A stretch of 64,000 bases of DNA from Prevotella sp. (GTDB taxonomy: Bacteria; Bacteroidota; Bacteroidia; Bacteroidales; Bacteroidaceae): the NCBI GenBank assembly GCA_015060485.1, contig SUYI01000002.1, positions 1-64,000 on the forward strand, given 5' to 3'. The notes beneath the pieces are model-generated. The model ran no database searches, had not been told where the DNA came from, and saw only the letters and a program-made list of their open reading frames with translations. The translations under genes and the position numbers were made by a program. Shown one piece after another: positions 54,603 through 61,818 of the stretch. Position 1 is the stretch's first letter; the number at the start of each line of letters is the position of its first letter.

Positions 54603-54665
54603 CAGTCCGTCGGCTTCGGACTCGCAGTCCGTAGGGAGCGGACTGGCAGTCCGACGGGACGGACT
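54603..54665. repeat. Three tandem 22-bp palindromic units
   Basis: Each unit is CAGTCCG-N7-CGGACT (third has N6), starting at 54603, 54625 and 54647. Part of the 422-bp non-coding stretch 54411-54832, which otherwise holds only the hairpin upstream and two promoter copies downstream. Confidence 0.85.
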
Positions 54666-54697
54666 AAAGTTTCACGCTCGAGAAAACTCAAAAATTA

Positions 54698-54729
54698 TTT
54701 GGTATTCTGCTCGCTTATTCGTAACTCTG
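54698..54729 (+). promoter_or_regulatory. Degenerate copy of the 32-nt promoter
   Basis: TTTGG at 54698-54702 and TAACTCTG at 54722-54729, 24 bp apart, with GCTCG and TTCG in the spacer. The -7 box has C where T is expected, so it is probably weak or dead. Confidence 0.4.
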
Positions 54730-54785
54730 ACCTAAAGGTCGAAGATAGGCTGCATCTCGGAAATACAAAGAAAATTGTGTTTTTC

Positions 54786-54817
54786 TTTGGTATTTCGCTC
54801 GATTTGCGCTATCTTTG
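54786..54817 (+). promoter_or_regulatory. Promoter of the FISUMP-like gene
   Basis: TTTGG at 54786-54790 and TATCTTTG at 54810-54817, again 24 bp apart. It lies 15 bp before the ATG and shares the spacer TATTTCGCTCG with the copies at 178 and 54698. Confidence 0.7.
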
Positions 54818-54832
54818 TCGGCAAAAAGAAAT

Positions 54833-55471
54833 ATGAAGAAGTTATTTGTTACGATGGTGGCCGTTGTGCTGACGGGAGCAGTGGGCCATGCAGGAGACGG
54901 CGTCGAGGCTGTCGATTTGGGACTTAGTGTGAAATGGGCTAACATGAATGTGGGTGCCAAGAAACCTGCGGGCTATGGCACGTACTTTGCATGGGGCGAG
55001 ACCCAGGCGAAGGATTATTATTCGTGGAAAACATACGCCTGGAGCAAGGGTGACTCGCAGTTTCTGACGAAGTATTCGGCTGCGGACAAGCGGAGCACGC
55101 TGGCTGCCGCGGACGATGCAGCCCACGCCAATTTGGGCGGCGACTGGCGCATGCCTACTGCAGAAGAGTTCGACGAATTGGTGAACCCCGACAACTGTAC
55201 CTGGGAATGGACCTCGCAGGATGGTGTCAACGGATATAAGGTTACCAGCAAGAAGACGGGCAACGCTATCTTCCTGCCTATCACGGGTTTCCGCTACTAT
55301 GGCGACACGCAGTTCCGCGCCATCAGCGGCGTCTACTGGACCTCGTCGCTCTACACGGTGAATCCTAACAAGGCATGGTGTCTGGAATTCAACTTCCAGA
55401 AGGTCAGCGTGCACTACGGCGACCTTTCCAGCAATCGCTTCAGTGGTCGCTGCATCCGTGCCGTACGGTAA
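54833..55471 (+). CDS. Secreted FISUMP-domain-like protein
   Basis: 212 aa with a signal peptide (MKKLFVTMVAVVLTGAVGHA). The rest is one FISUMP/DUF1566-like domain: VDLGLSVKWANMNVGA, GTYFAWGET, GGDWRMPTAEEFDEL, FLPITGFRYY, YWTSSLY and a C-terminal GRCIRAVR. This C-type-lectin-like fold is abundant in Fibrobacter and Bacteroidetes surface proteins; its function is not settled. The ATG at 54833 is preferred to the TTG at 54815, which lies in the promoter -7 box. It is a single-gene unit directly before dusB (39 bp). Confidence 0.85.
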   Translation: MKKLFVTMVAVVLTGAVGHAGDGVEAVDLGLSVKWANMNVGAKKPAGYGTYFAWGETQAKDYYSWKTYAWSKGDSQFLTKYSAADKRSTLAAADDAAHANLGGDWRMPTAEEFDELVNPDNCTWEWTSQDGVNGYKVTSKKTGNAIFLPITGFRYYGDTQFRAISGVYWTSSLYTVNPNKAWCLEFNFQKVSVHYGDLSSNRFSGRCIRAVR

Positions 55472-55496
55472 GAACCCTCGGGGATTCGAGAATTCG

Positions 55497-55504
55497 TATC
55501 TTTT
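55497..55504 (+). promoter_or_regulatory. Possible -7 box before dusB
   Basis: TATCTTTT in the context TTCGTATCTTTTCG, 6 bp before the ATG. One base off the consensus. Confidence 0.35.
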
Positions 55505-55510
55505 CGAACG

Positions 55511-56458
55511 ATGAAGATAGGAACGATAGACTTGGGCGAGCGCCCTGTGTTGCTGGCGCCGATGGAGGACGTTACAGACATCGGGTTCCGTATGCTGTGC
55601 AAACGCTTCGGAGCCTCGATGGTGTATACGGAATTCGTATCGGCTGAGGCTTTGGTGCGCGACGTGAAGTCGACGGTGAAGAAGCTGACCATCAGCGACG
55701 AGGAGCGCCCCGTGGGCATTCAGATCTACGGACGCGACGTGGACGCGATGGTGGAAGCGGCGAAAATCGTCGAGCAGGCCGGACCGGACGTGATCGACCT
55801 GAACTTCGGCTGTCCGGTGAAGAAGGTGGCCGGCAAGGGCGCCGGAGCCGGTATGCTGCAAAACATTCCGAAGATGCTTGAGATTACGCAGAAGGTGGTG
55901 GATGCCGTCAGTCTGCCTGTGACGGCAAAGACCCGTCTGGGCTGGAACTTCGAACAGCTCATTATCACCACGCTGGCCGAGCAGTTGCAGGACTGCGGCA
56001 TCCAGGCACTGACCATTCATGGTCGCACGCGGAGCCAGATGTATACGGGTGAGGCTGACTGGACGCTGATTGGCGAGGTGAAGCGCAACCCACGCATCCA
56101 TATCCCCATCATCGGCAATGGCGACATCAAGTCGCTGGACGATGCCGACAGGGCGTTCGCGACGTATGGCGTGGACGGCGTGATGATTGGTCGCGCCACA
56201 TTCGGCTGCCCCTGGATATTCAGTCGCCAGCAGCTGACGCTGGACGAGAAGATTGACGTGTTGGAAGAGCAGTTGCGCATCAACGTAGAGCGCATCGACG
56301 AGTATCGCGGCATACTGCATACCCGTCGCCATCTGGCCGCATCGCCCGTGTTTAAAGGCATCCCCAACTTCCGTGAGACACGTATCGCGATGTTGAGGGC
56401 AGAAAAAAAGGATGACCTATTGGCCATCCTTGAACGTTGTCGCGAGGAATTGCGGTAG
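55511..56458 (+). CDS. dusB: tRNA-dihydrouridine synthase, DusB type
   Basis: Flavin-dependent reduction of specific uridines in tRNA. TIM barrel with LLAPMEDVTDIGFR at the FMN site, NFGCPVKKVAGKGAGAGML with Cys101 as likely proton donor, the TAKTRLGW and IHGRTRSQMYTGEADW strands, GNGDIKSLDDA and GVDGVMIGRATFGCPWIF in the phosphate-binding part. The C-terminal helical domain (about 235-315) binds tRNA. The length of 315 aa is normal. It converges on the CE8 gene with 21 bp between. DusB versus another bacterial Dus class is judged by overall motif wording. Confidence 0.9.
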   Translation: MKIGTIDLGERPVLLAPMEDVTDIGFRMLCKRFGASMVYTEFVSAEALVRDVKSTVKKLTISDEERPVGIQIYGRDVDAMVEAAKIVEQAGPDVIDLNFGCPVKKVAGKGAGAGMLQNIPKMLEITQKVVDAVSLPVTAKTRLGWNFEQLIITTLAEQLQDCGIQALTIHGRTRSQMYTGEADWTLIGEVKRNPRIHIPIIGNGDIKSLDDADRAFATYGVDGVMIGRATFGCPWIFSRQQLTLDEKIDVLEEQLRINVERIDEYRGILHTRRHLAASPVFKGIPNFRETRIAMLRAEKKDDLLAILERCREELR

Positions 56459-56479
56459 ACTTTCCTCTTTCCACCTTCC

Positions 56480-59400
56480 TCATTTCACCATCACCTTACG
56501 GACAGTGCCGTCGCTCATGCGCACGATGTTCAGGCCGTGCTGCAACTGACTGACCAAGCGGCCATCTAGCGTGTAGATAGACGTCTGGTGTAAGAAGTCT
56601 GACGGCTGATGGCTGATGCTGGTCGTGGCGTTGGCTGTTGCCTTCTGGCTCAGTCCGCCAAACTCGTTGACAGCCTGCACCTGCCACAGGTCACCCTCAG
56701 TATAGCCGTCGAAGGAAGTCTCCTTGGTGAAACCAGCCACCTCGCCATTCTCAGTCACGACGTAACAGATGGCGTAGGGCACAGCCTGCCACGAGAGTGT
56801 CGAGCCCTCGCCCTTGACTTGAGGAGCGTCGCAAGCCTCGCAGAGCAGGTCGGGCTGCCAGCCGTCGTTGCCGCCCATGACATTCTTCAGCGTATACTGT
56901 GCAGCCTCCTCGGCAGTCAGCGTGTTCTTCACGTCGAACTTTTCCACTTTTTGTGTCTTTTCTGCATCAGCCCAATAGTAATAGTACGACTCGCGCTGGC
57001 TCAGATCCAACGGGTTGCCGTCGGCATCGACGGTATTGTATTCAGCCCAGAGTTCGGGCAGACCACCCATCGTGTTGTACCAACCCTTGGCAGGGATGTT
57101 GACGAAGGTCTGTGTGTTGATGTACACCGTCTTGGGAGAGCCGTGCCAGGGGCGTCCGAGCCACACATCCGTCACGTCGACACCCTTGTGGGCACGGATG
57201 ATGTTGTTCTGGAACACATAGCCCCACTGGGTCTCGGCGGTGTGCCAAGGTGCCACGATGTAGCCCCCGCTGGGACGGTTGATCTCGATGGTGTCGCCAT
57301 CCAGATAGACATCACCGCCATTGTAGATGAAGTCGACAGCACCCTCGATGAGCGAGTTCTTGATGTAGTGACGGTTCTTCTGGGTAGAAGTGGTAATCCA
57401 GGTGTCCTGATAAGAGAGCAGGGCTACATTGTTCAGCGCGATGCGGTCGCCCTGTGTATTCAGAGCCAAAGCCTGCGGACCAGCCTGTTTCTCGTGTCCA
57501 TACGAGTTCTCGAGGGTGATGTTCTCGAAGAAGATGTTGCTGGCATTGACCACTACTGTTGCGCCTACGCTAACGTGTACTGCATTGTCGCCACCACAGA
57601 GCTTGTCGTCGAGGATGACAGCCTTGTCGCGGTCCTGTCCGATGATGTGCAGATAGGGTTTCTTGGCAGGAATATCGATATGTTCCTTATATTGTCCGTT
57701 TTTGACGAAGATGAGCCAAGGCTTGGCACGTCCCTCAGGAGCAGCGTCGATAGCACCTTGCAGCGTAGTATAGTCGCCAGAGCCGTCGCTGGCCACTACA
57801 GCGTCGTAGAGACGAGCCTCTGGCTGGGTACGCTCCATCGTGGTGAAGGTTATCTCAGTAGCAGCAACCGCCTTGCCACCGCGAGAGGTCAGCACGCCCT
57901 CGGGCATCTGGAAGGTGTATTGTGTAGCATACTTCAGTCCGCTATACTTGAAGATGGCCGTCTTGCCGCTAATGACAGGGGCAATCTCCTCGCCAGCTAG
58001 CGTAGCAGCACCATTGCCAGCTTTTATCTTGTTGTCGAATGTCAGGATGACAGAGCCGCTGGCACTGACACCCGTAGCATTCTGGGCAGGATTGCTGCTG
58101 ACCAGCACGGGCACTGCATCGGCAGCGCCAGTGGTTTCAGCCAGCACGAAGACATCGGTGAGCATAGTGCCGTCGTTGGTGCTTTCGACACCTACCTTCG
58201 GAGAGGTGTAGTCGGGCATGAAGCGGATGTAGACACGCTGCTGGTCATTGGCCTCGGCAGGCAAATCGAATTCGCCGTCAGTCCAACCGCGGTTAGGCAA
58301 CTCGTAGGTGCCAAACTTGGTGAATGTCGTACCGTCAGTACTATACTCGGCATTGATGATGCTATAGGCGTTATAGTCGTCGCCCACGGCAGCAGAGAGC
58401 TTCAGATTCTGGTAACCCTTGGAAGAGAAGGAAATCTCGAAATACCAGTTGTCGGTAATGGGGCGCCACACACGGATGCCATAGCGGCCCTGAACCTTAC
58501 CTGTGGCCACACCATTGGCCAGCCAGCTGGTGGTAGTGCCATCGGCCTTGCGGAGCGTCAAAATACCAGCATTCTCCGAATCGGAAGCATAGTCGGCAGC
58601 ACGGTCGCTCTTGGGAGCATCCTGATAGAGATCCCAACCTACGATGTAGTCGACAGCGGAGAAAGTGGCAGTGAAGTTCTTCTCGCCATCCATCTTCACA
58701 TCGCGTTCCATCGTGGTAGTGTTGTCTTCCCAGTTGGTGAAGGTCAGGATGCGGTTATTCTGAGCAGCCAACTTCACATCGGTGCCTTCCTCGTAGTAGT
58801 GAACACCTTCTACAACGTTACCTTCTGGCGTGAACTGCACTAGATTGGCATTGGCGCCGCCCTCGAGTTTCAGATTGAGGGCATAGACATTCTTCTTGGT
58901 ATATTGGGCTATCAGCGTGGTGTTGGCCTTGATTTCAAAACTATAGGGATTGTCTGTCGAAATGACGTTGCCATCGGCATCAGTCCAGCCTGTGAAGTGG
59001 TAGCCAAAGTTCTCGGTAGCAGCAACAGTCAGCTTGGTGCCTTCGTCAAATTCAGCACCTGCGGGGTTGCACGACACGCTACCAGCACCTTCCATACCCA
59101 GTTTTACACTCATGGTATAAGTAGGAACGGCCTCAGGAGTACCACTAATGTCACCAGTGACAACCACGTTTCCAAAGCCGTATTCCTTGTTGGAGGCCAA
59201 ACTATAAACTCTGATTTTCAGTACCAGTCCGTCGTTGCCGACCGTCAATTGCGACAGGTCGTAGCTGAGTGCCGAGAATTCGTTGTTACGCTCTGGGTTG
59301 ATGCCAGTGGCAAGTGTGGTCTCGCTGCCACCGGCTATGGCCACAACGTCAAACTTTCCACCTCCGGTGCCCCACTTCGATGATTCAAAGGCAAACGACT

Positions 59401-59740
59401 TGGGAGCAAAGGTCAGACCCTTCTTGGGTTTGATGGTGAATGTCAGTGCATCGTCATCATTAGCTGCAGCAGCATTATGGTTCGATGGTTTGTAGAGCGT
59501 CTGCTGAGAGGTTCCAGCAGCACGCTGCTGCGAAACAATCAGCTTGCCATAGTCGAACTCGGCCACGCTAAACAGCCCTGCTTTCTTTACCTCAGCAGCT
59601 GTGGCATCGTCTGTACCCTTGCCCAAAGGCCATGAGAGCGTAAAGTCCTTCTCATTGACGCTCTCCTGCGCTGCCGCCATCATAGGCAGCAGTGCAAAGA
59701 GCGTTACTAACAATTGCGTAAAAGAAAATTTGATCTTCAT
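56480..59740 (-). CDS. Secreted pectinesterase (CE8) with N-terminal accessory domains
   Basis: A 1,086-aa secreted protein (signal peptide 1-24). N-terminal beta domains (about 30-200), an InlB-type B-repeat (about 210-285: AGSVSCNPAGAEFDEGTKLTV, GYHFTGWTD), a second beta domain, a Big-5-like domain (about 550-645), then CE8 (about 655-985). CE8 motifs: GSGDYTTLQGAIDAAP, SYQDTWIT, the catalytic Asp803 in GAVDFIYNGG, and LGRPWH. It removes methyl esters from homogalacturonan. The C-terminus IYTLDGRLVSQLQHGLNIVR is a surface-sorting-like tail shared with three other proteins here. It lies 29 bp after the CE12 gene, so the two form a pectin de-esterification operon. Confidence 0.92.
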   Translation of the reverse strand: MKIKFSFTQLLVTLFALLPMMAAAQESVNEKDFTLSWPLGKGTDDATAAEVKKAGLFSVAEFDYGKLIVSQQRAAGTSQQTLYKPSNHNAAAANDDDALTFTIKPKKGLTFAPKSFAFESSKWGTGGGKFDVVAIAGGSETTLATGINPERNNEFSALSYDLSQLTVGNDGLVLKIRVYSLASNKEYGFGNVVVTGDISGTPEAVPTYTMSVKLGMEGAGSVSCNPAGAEFDEGTKLTVAATENFGYHFTGWTDADGNVISTDNPYSFEIKANTTLIAQYTKKNVYALNLKLEGGANANLVQFTPEGNVVEGVHYYEEGTDVKLAAQNNRILTFTNWEDNTTTMERDVKMDGEKNFTATFSAVDYIVGWDLYQDAPKSDRAADYASDSENAGILTLRKADGTTTSWLANGVATGKVQGRYGIRVWRPITDNWYFEISFSSKGYQNLKLSAAVGDDYNAYSIINAEYSTDGTTFTKFGTYELPNRGWTDGEFDLPAEANDQQRVYIRFMPDYTSPKVGVESTNDGTMLTDVFVLAETTGAADAVPVLVSSNPAQNATGVSASGSVILTFDNKIKAGNGAATLAGEEIAPVISGKTAIFKYSGLKYATQYTFQMPEGVLTSRGGKAVAATEITFTTMERTQPEARLYDAVVASDGSGDYTTLQGAIDAAPEGRAKPWLIFVKNGQYKEHIDIPAKKPYLHIIGQDRDKAVILDDKLCGGDNAVHVSVGATVVVNASNIFFENITLENSYGHEKQAGPQALALNTQGDRIALNNVALLSYQDTWITTSTQKNRHYIKNSLIEGAVDFIYNGGDVYLDGDTIEINRPSGGYIVAPWHTAETQWGYVFQNNIIRAHKGVDVTDVWLGRPWHGSPKTVYINTQTFVNIPAKGWYNTMGGLPELWAEYNTVDADGNPLDLSQRESYYYYWADAEKTQKVEKFDVKNTLTAEEAAQYTLKNVMGGNDGWQPDLLCEACDAPQVKGEGSTLSWQAVPYAICYVVTENGEVAGFTKETSFDGYTEGDLWQVQAVNEFGGLSQKATANATTSISHQPSDFLHQTSIYTLDGRLVSQLQHGLNIVRMSDGTVRKVMVK
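56587..56622. repeat. GGCTGATGGCTGAT word in the CE8 gene tail
   Basis: Loose repeat encoding SISHQPSDFLHQ just before the C-terminal sorting-like tail. A similar word (GGCTGTTGGCTATTGG) is at the same place in the CE12 gene. Confidence 0.5.
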
Positions 59741-59769
59741 AAAAATTAGTAGTTTTGATTGTTATGATA

Positions 59770-61650
59770 TTATAATATGATTTTCTTGGTGGTACCGTTA
59801 GCCATGCGAACAATGTTCATTCCACGACGGAGCGATGGCTGCTCGCGTCCGTCAAGGGTAAAAAAAGCGATGGGCTGTTGGCTATTGGCTGTTGACAGTT
59901 GGCTGATACCTGTGGTAGTATCTACTGCTATGCCATGAATGGTGAGGTCGCTGAGACAGATGGTCTTACCCGTTGCGGCACCATTGTACCAGGGATATAC
60001 ACGGACCAACAGTTTCTGACCATCCTTGACGGTAAGCACAGGCTTGGTCTCGACAAACTGAGGATTGTTGGCAGGCATCTTCTTCATCTCGAAAATGGTG
60101 GTGCGCGTCTCGAAATTGTCTGTAGAATAGTAGACGTGGCAGCACATGCCGTTACCACCGCAACCTGCAGCGAAGAGCGAGATGAGGTCAATCTTCAAAT
60201 CCATACCAGCAGATGGCTTGATGCCCCATTGGATGTAGCGGTCGGGATTATCGTCGATTTCATCGGCAGGCCAGGCATCACCAGTCAGCAGGTTGCGCTG
60301 CATCTTGCGCGAAGCGTCATAGCCCGTCCATTCTGGCCATTCGGTTTTGGCGTTGGGATTGGAGTAACGCTGCACATACATACCCTGAAAACTCTGAGCA
60401 ATAGCTGTTGCAGGGCCCGTCAACTCATAAGTGTCGTCCTTTTCCAGACGCCAGTAGGCATTGACCTCCGCACCGCCTTCCAGCACAACAGCCGTAGCAA
60501 TGACGGGAATCTCGATGGTCTTATCGCCCTGAGTGATGGTGATAGTTCCGTTGAAATCACCGTTTTCTGCCAGCATGACCTGTGCGTAGAACGTCTTCAC
60601 CAGTGTTGAAGCGGTATAGGTAACCGTCAGCGACTGCTGCCAATCGGTTTTGTCGGTAGAGAGCTTGATGCCCTCGGAGGCCGTGATGCTTACAGAGCCC
60701 TCTTCAGGAGACAATCCGAAGCCATTCAGCGTGAACTCCTTCGTCAGTGTCTGTCCTTTATAGGCCTCGCCGAAATCGCTAGTGGCAGGAGCGACGGTAA
60801 GATCTGTGGGCAGAATGATGTCATCGGCCATGATGCCCTGAGCCTTCATCAGACGGGCACACTCGCGAGCTACCAATAGGGCACCAGTGGTGTTGAAGTG
60901 GGTAGAGCCCTGACCATCGAACAGATACTCGTGGCATTTTGCGTCGCCATAACTCTCATAAAGCGTAGCAGTTGCTGTGGTGAGGTCGATAAAGCTGACA
61001 CCCTTTTCCTGAGCCAGCTGCTCAGAGTGGTAGGCATAGTCCATCGTGTGGTCGTCAGCGGCAAGCTTGGTGCCGTCCTTGGGACCTTGTTCCGTCAGTA
61101 CCTTGTAGCTGTCGCCCAAGTCGTGACGTCCATTGCGCTTAATCTTCGAACCGCTGAAGTAGCTGCGGCACACGGGCGAACATATAATAGGTGTGGCACC
61201 AAGGGCTTTCACCTCGTCGACAATCTTGCCAAGCCATTCCTTGTAAGTCGTCGAAGGAACTGTGCCACGCAGGTCGACGGCTGCTGCTGCCGTAGCATCT
61301 CCAATGCTTTCATAGTAGGCTTTCAGGGCATAGCCGTCCATGCCGCTGTTCTTCTCGTCGTTATGCCCAAAGGTGATGATGACGTAGTCGCCAGCCTCGA
61401 CATTCTTCTTGGCTGTCTGCCAGAGCTCGTTATAGCCACCACGGGAGTCACGTCCTCCCTTGGCATAATTGATGCTGGTCCAGCCGTTGGTGAGGAAGTT
61501 TCCAAAATACATACCCCAGCCGCGTGTGACGGTGGCCGACTCGTCGTAGGGTGCCATGGTGGAGTCACCCAAGGTGTGTACTTTCTTGGCGTAGGATGCT
61601 GTGCAAAGCATCACCACCAAAGTCATCAGGAGTAGAAATTTTGTTTTCAT
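59770..61650 (-). CDS. Rhamnogalacturonan acetylesterase-like SGNH hydrolase (CE12)
   Basis: A 626-aa secreted esterase (signal peptide 1-21). The CE12/SGNH domain (about 22-270) has block I HTLGDSTMAPYD (Ser30), NYAKGGRDSRGG, FGHNDEKN (block III) and the C-terminal DGQGSTHFNTTGA with the His. A beta domain (about 275-370) and a carbohydrate-binding-like domain (about 380-585) follow. The tail FFTLDGREQPSLRRGMNIVR is the shared sorting-like motif. It should remove acetyl groups from rhamnogalacturonan I, complementing the CE8 enzyme encoded 29 bp downstream. The regulator gene at 61819 lies upstream on the same strand. Confidence 0.9.
   Translation of the reverse strand: MKTKFLLLMTLVVMLCTASYAKKVHTLGDSTMAPYDESATVTRGWGMYFGNFLTNGWTSINYAKGGRDSRGGYNELWQTAKKNVEAGDYVIITFGHNDEKNSGMDGYALKAYYESIGDATAAAAVDLRGTVPSTTYKEWLGKIVDEVKALGATPIICSPVCRSYFSGSKIKRNGRHDLGDSYKVLTEQGPKDGTKLAADDHTMDYAYHSEQLAQEKGVSFIDLTTATATLYESYGDAKCHEYLFDGQGSTHFNTTGALLVARECARLMKAQGIMADDIILPTDLTVAPATSDFGEAYKGQTLTKEFTLNGFGLSPEEGSVSITASEGIKLSTDKTDWQQSLTVTYTASTLVKTFYAQVMLAENGDFNGTITITQGDKTIEIPVIATAVVLEGGAEVNAYWRLEKDDTYELTGPATAIAQSFQGMYVQRYSNPNAKTEWPEWTGYDASRKMQRNLLTGDAWPADEIDDNPDRYIQWGIKPSAGMDLKIDLISLFAAGCGGNGMCCHVYYSTDNFETRTTIFEMKKMPANNPQFVETKPVLTVKDGQKLLVRVYPWYNGAATGKTICLSDLTIHGIAVDTTTGISQLSTANSQQPIAFFTLDGREQPSLRRGMNIVRMANGTTKKIIL
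59867..59907. repeat. GGCTGTTGGCTATTGG word in the CE12 gene tail
   Basis: Tandem GGCTRTTG units encoding ISQLSTANSQQPI, in frame before the C-terminal tail. Confidence 0.6.
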
Positions 61651-61689
61651 TTTGCAGTTTGTTTTGATTCGTTATTCGATTTCTGACTG

Positions 61690-61697
61690 CAAAAGTA
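61690..61697 (-). promoter_or_regulatory. -7 box of the CE12-CE8 operon promoter
   Basis: TACTTTTG followed by CAGTC on the minus strand, 40 bp before the CE12 ATG at 61650. Confidence 0.5.
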
Positions 61698-61818
61698 GTA
61701 TGTTTTTTCGATGAAATGGGGTGATTATTGCATCAAACAAGTATGAAAAATGCGTCAAAATGCATATTTCTACCATTATTGACGTGTGATTACACCATGA
61801 AGTCGCATTTTCTGATTG

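Noticed and set aside
54842..56332. A 496-codon open frame on the minus strand opposite the FISUMP-like gene and dusB
   Set aside because: It lies wholly antisense to two genes with clear family motifs and its product has the His/Arg/Val-rich composition of an antisense shadow.
56609..58000. A 463-codon open frame on the plus strand opposite the CE8 gene
   Set aside because: Antisense shadow of a well-supported pectinesterase; no motif or promoter of its own.
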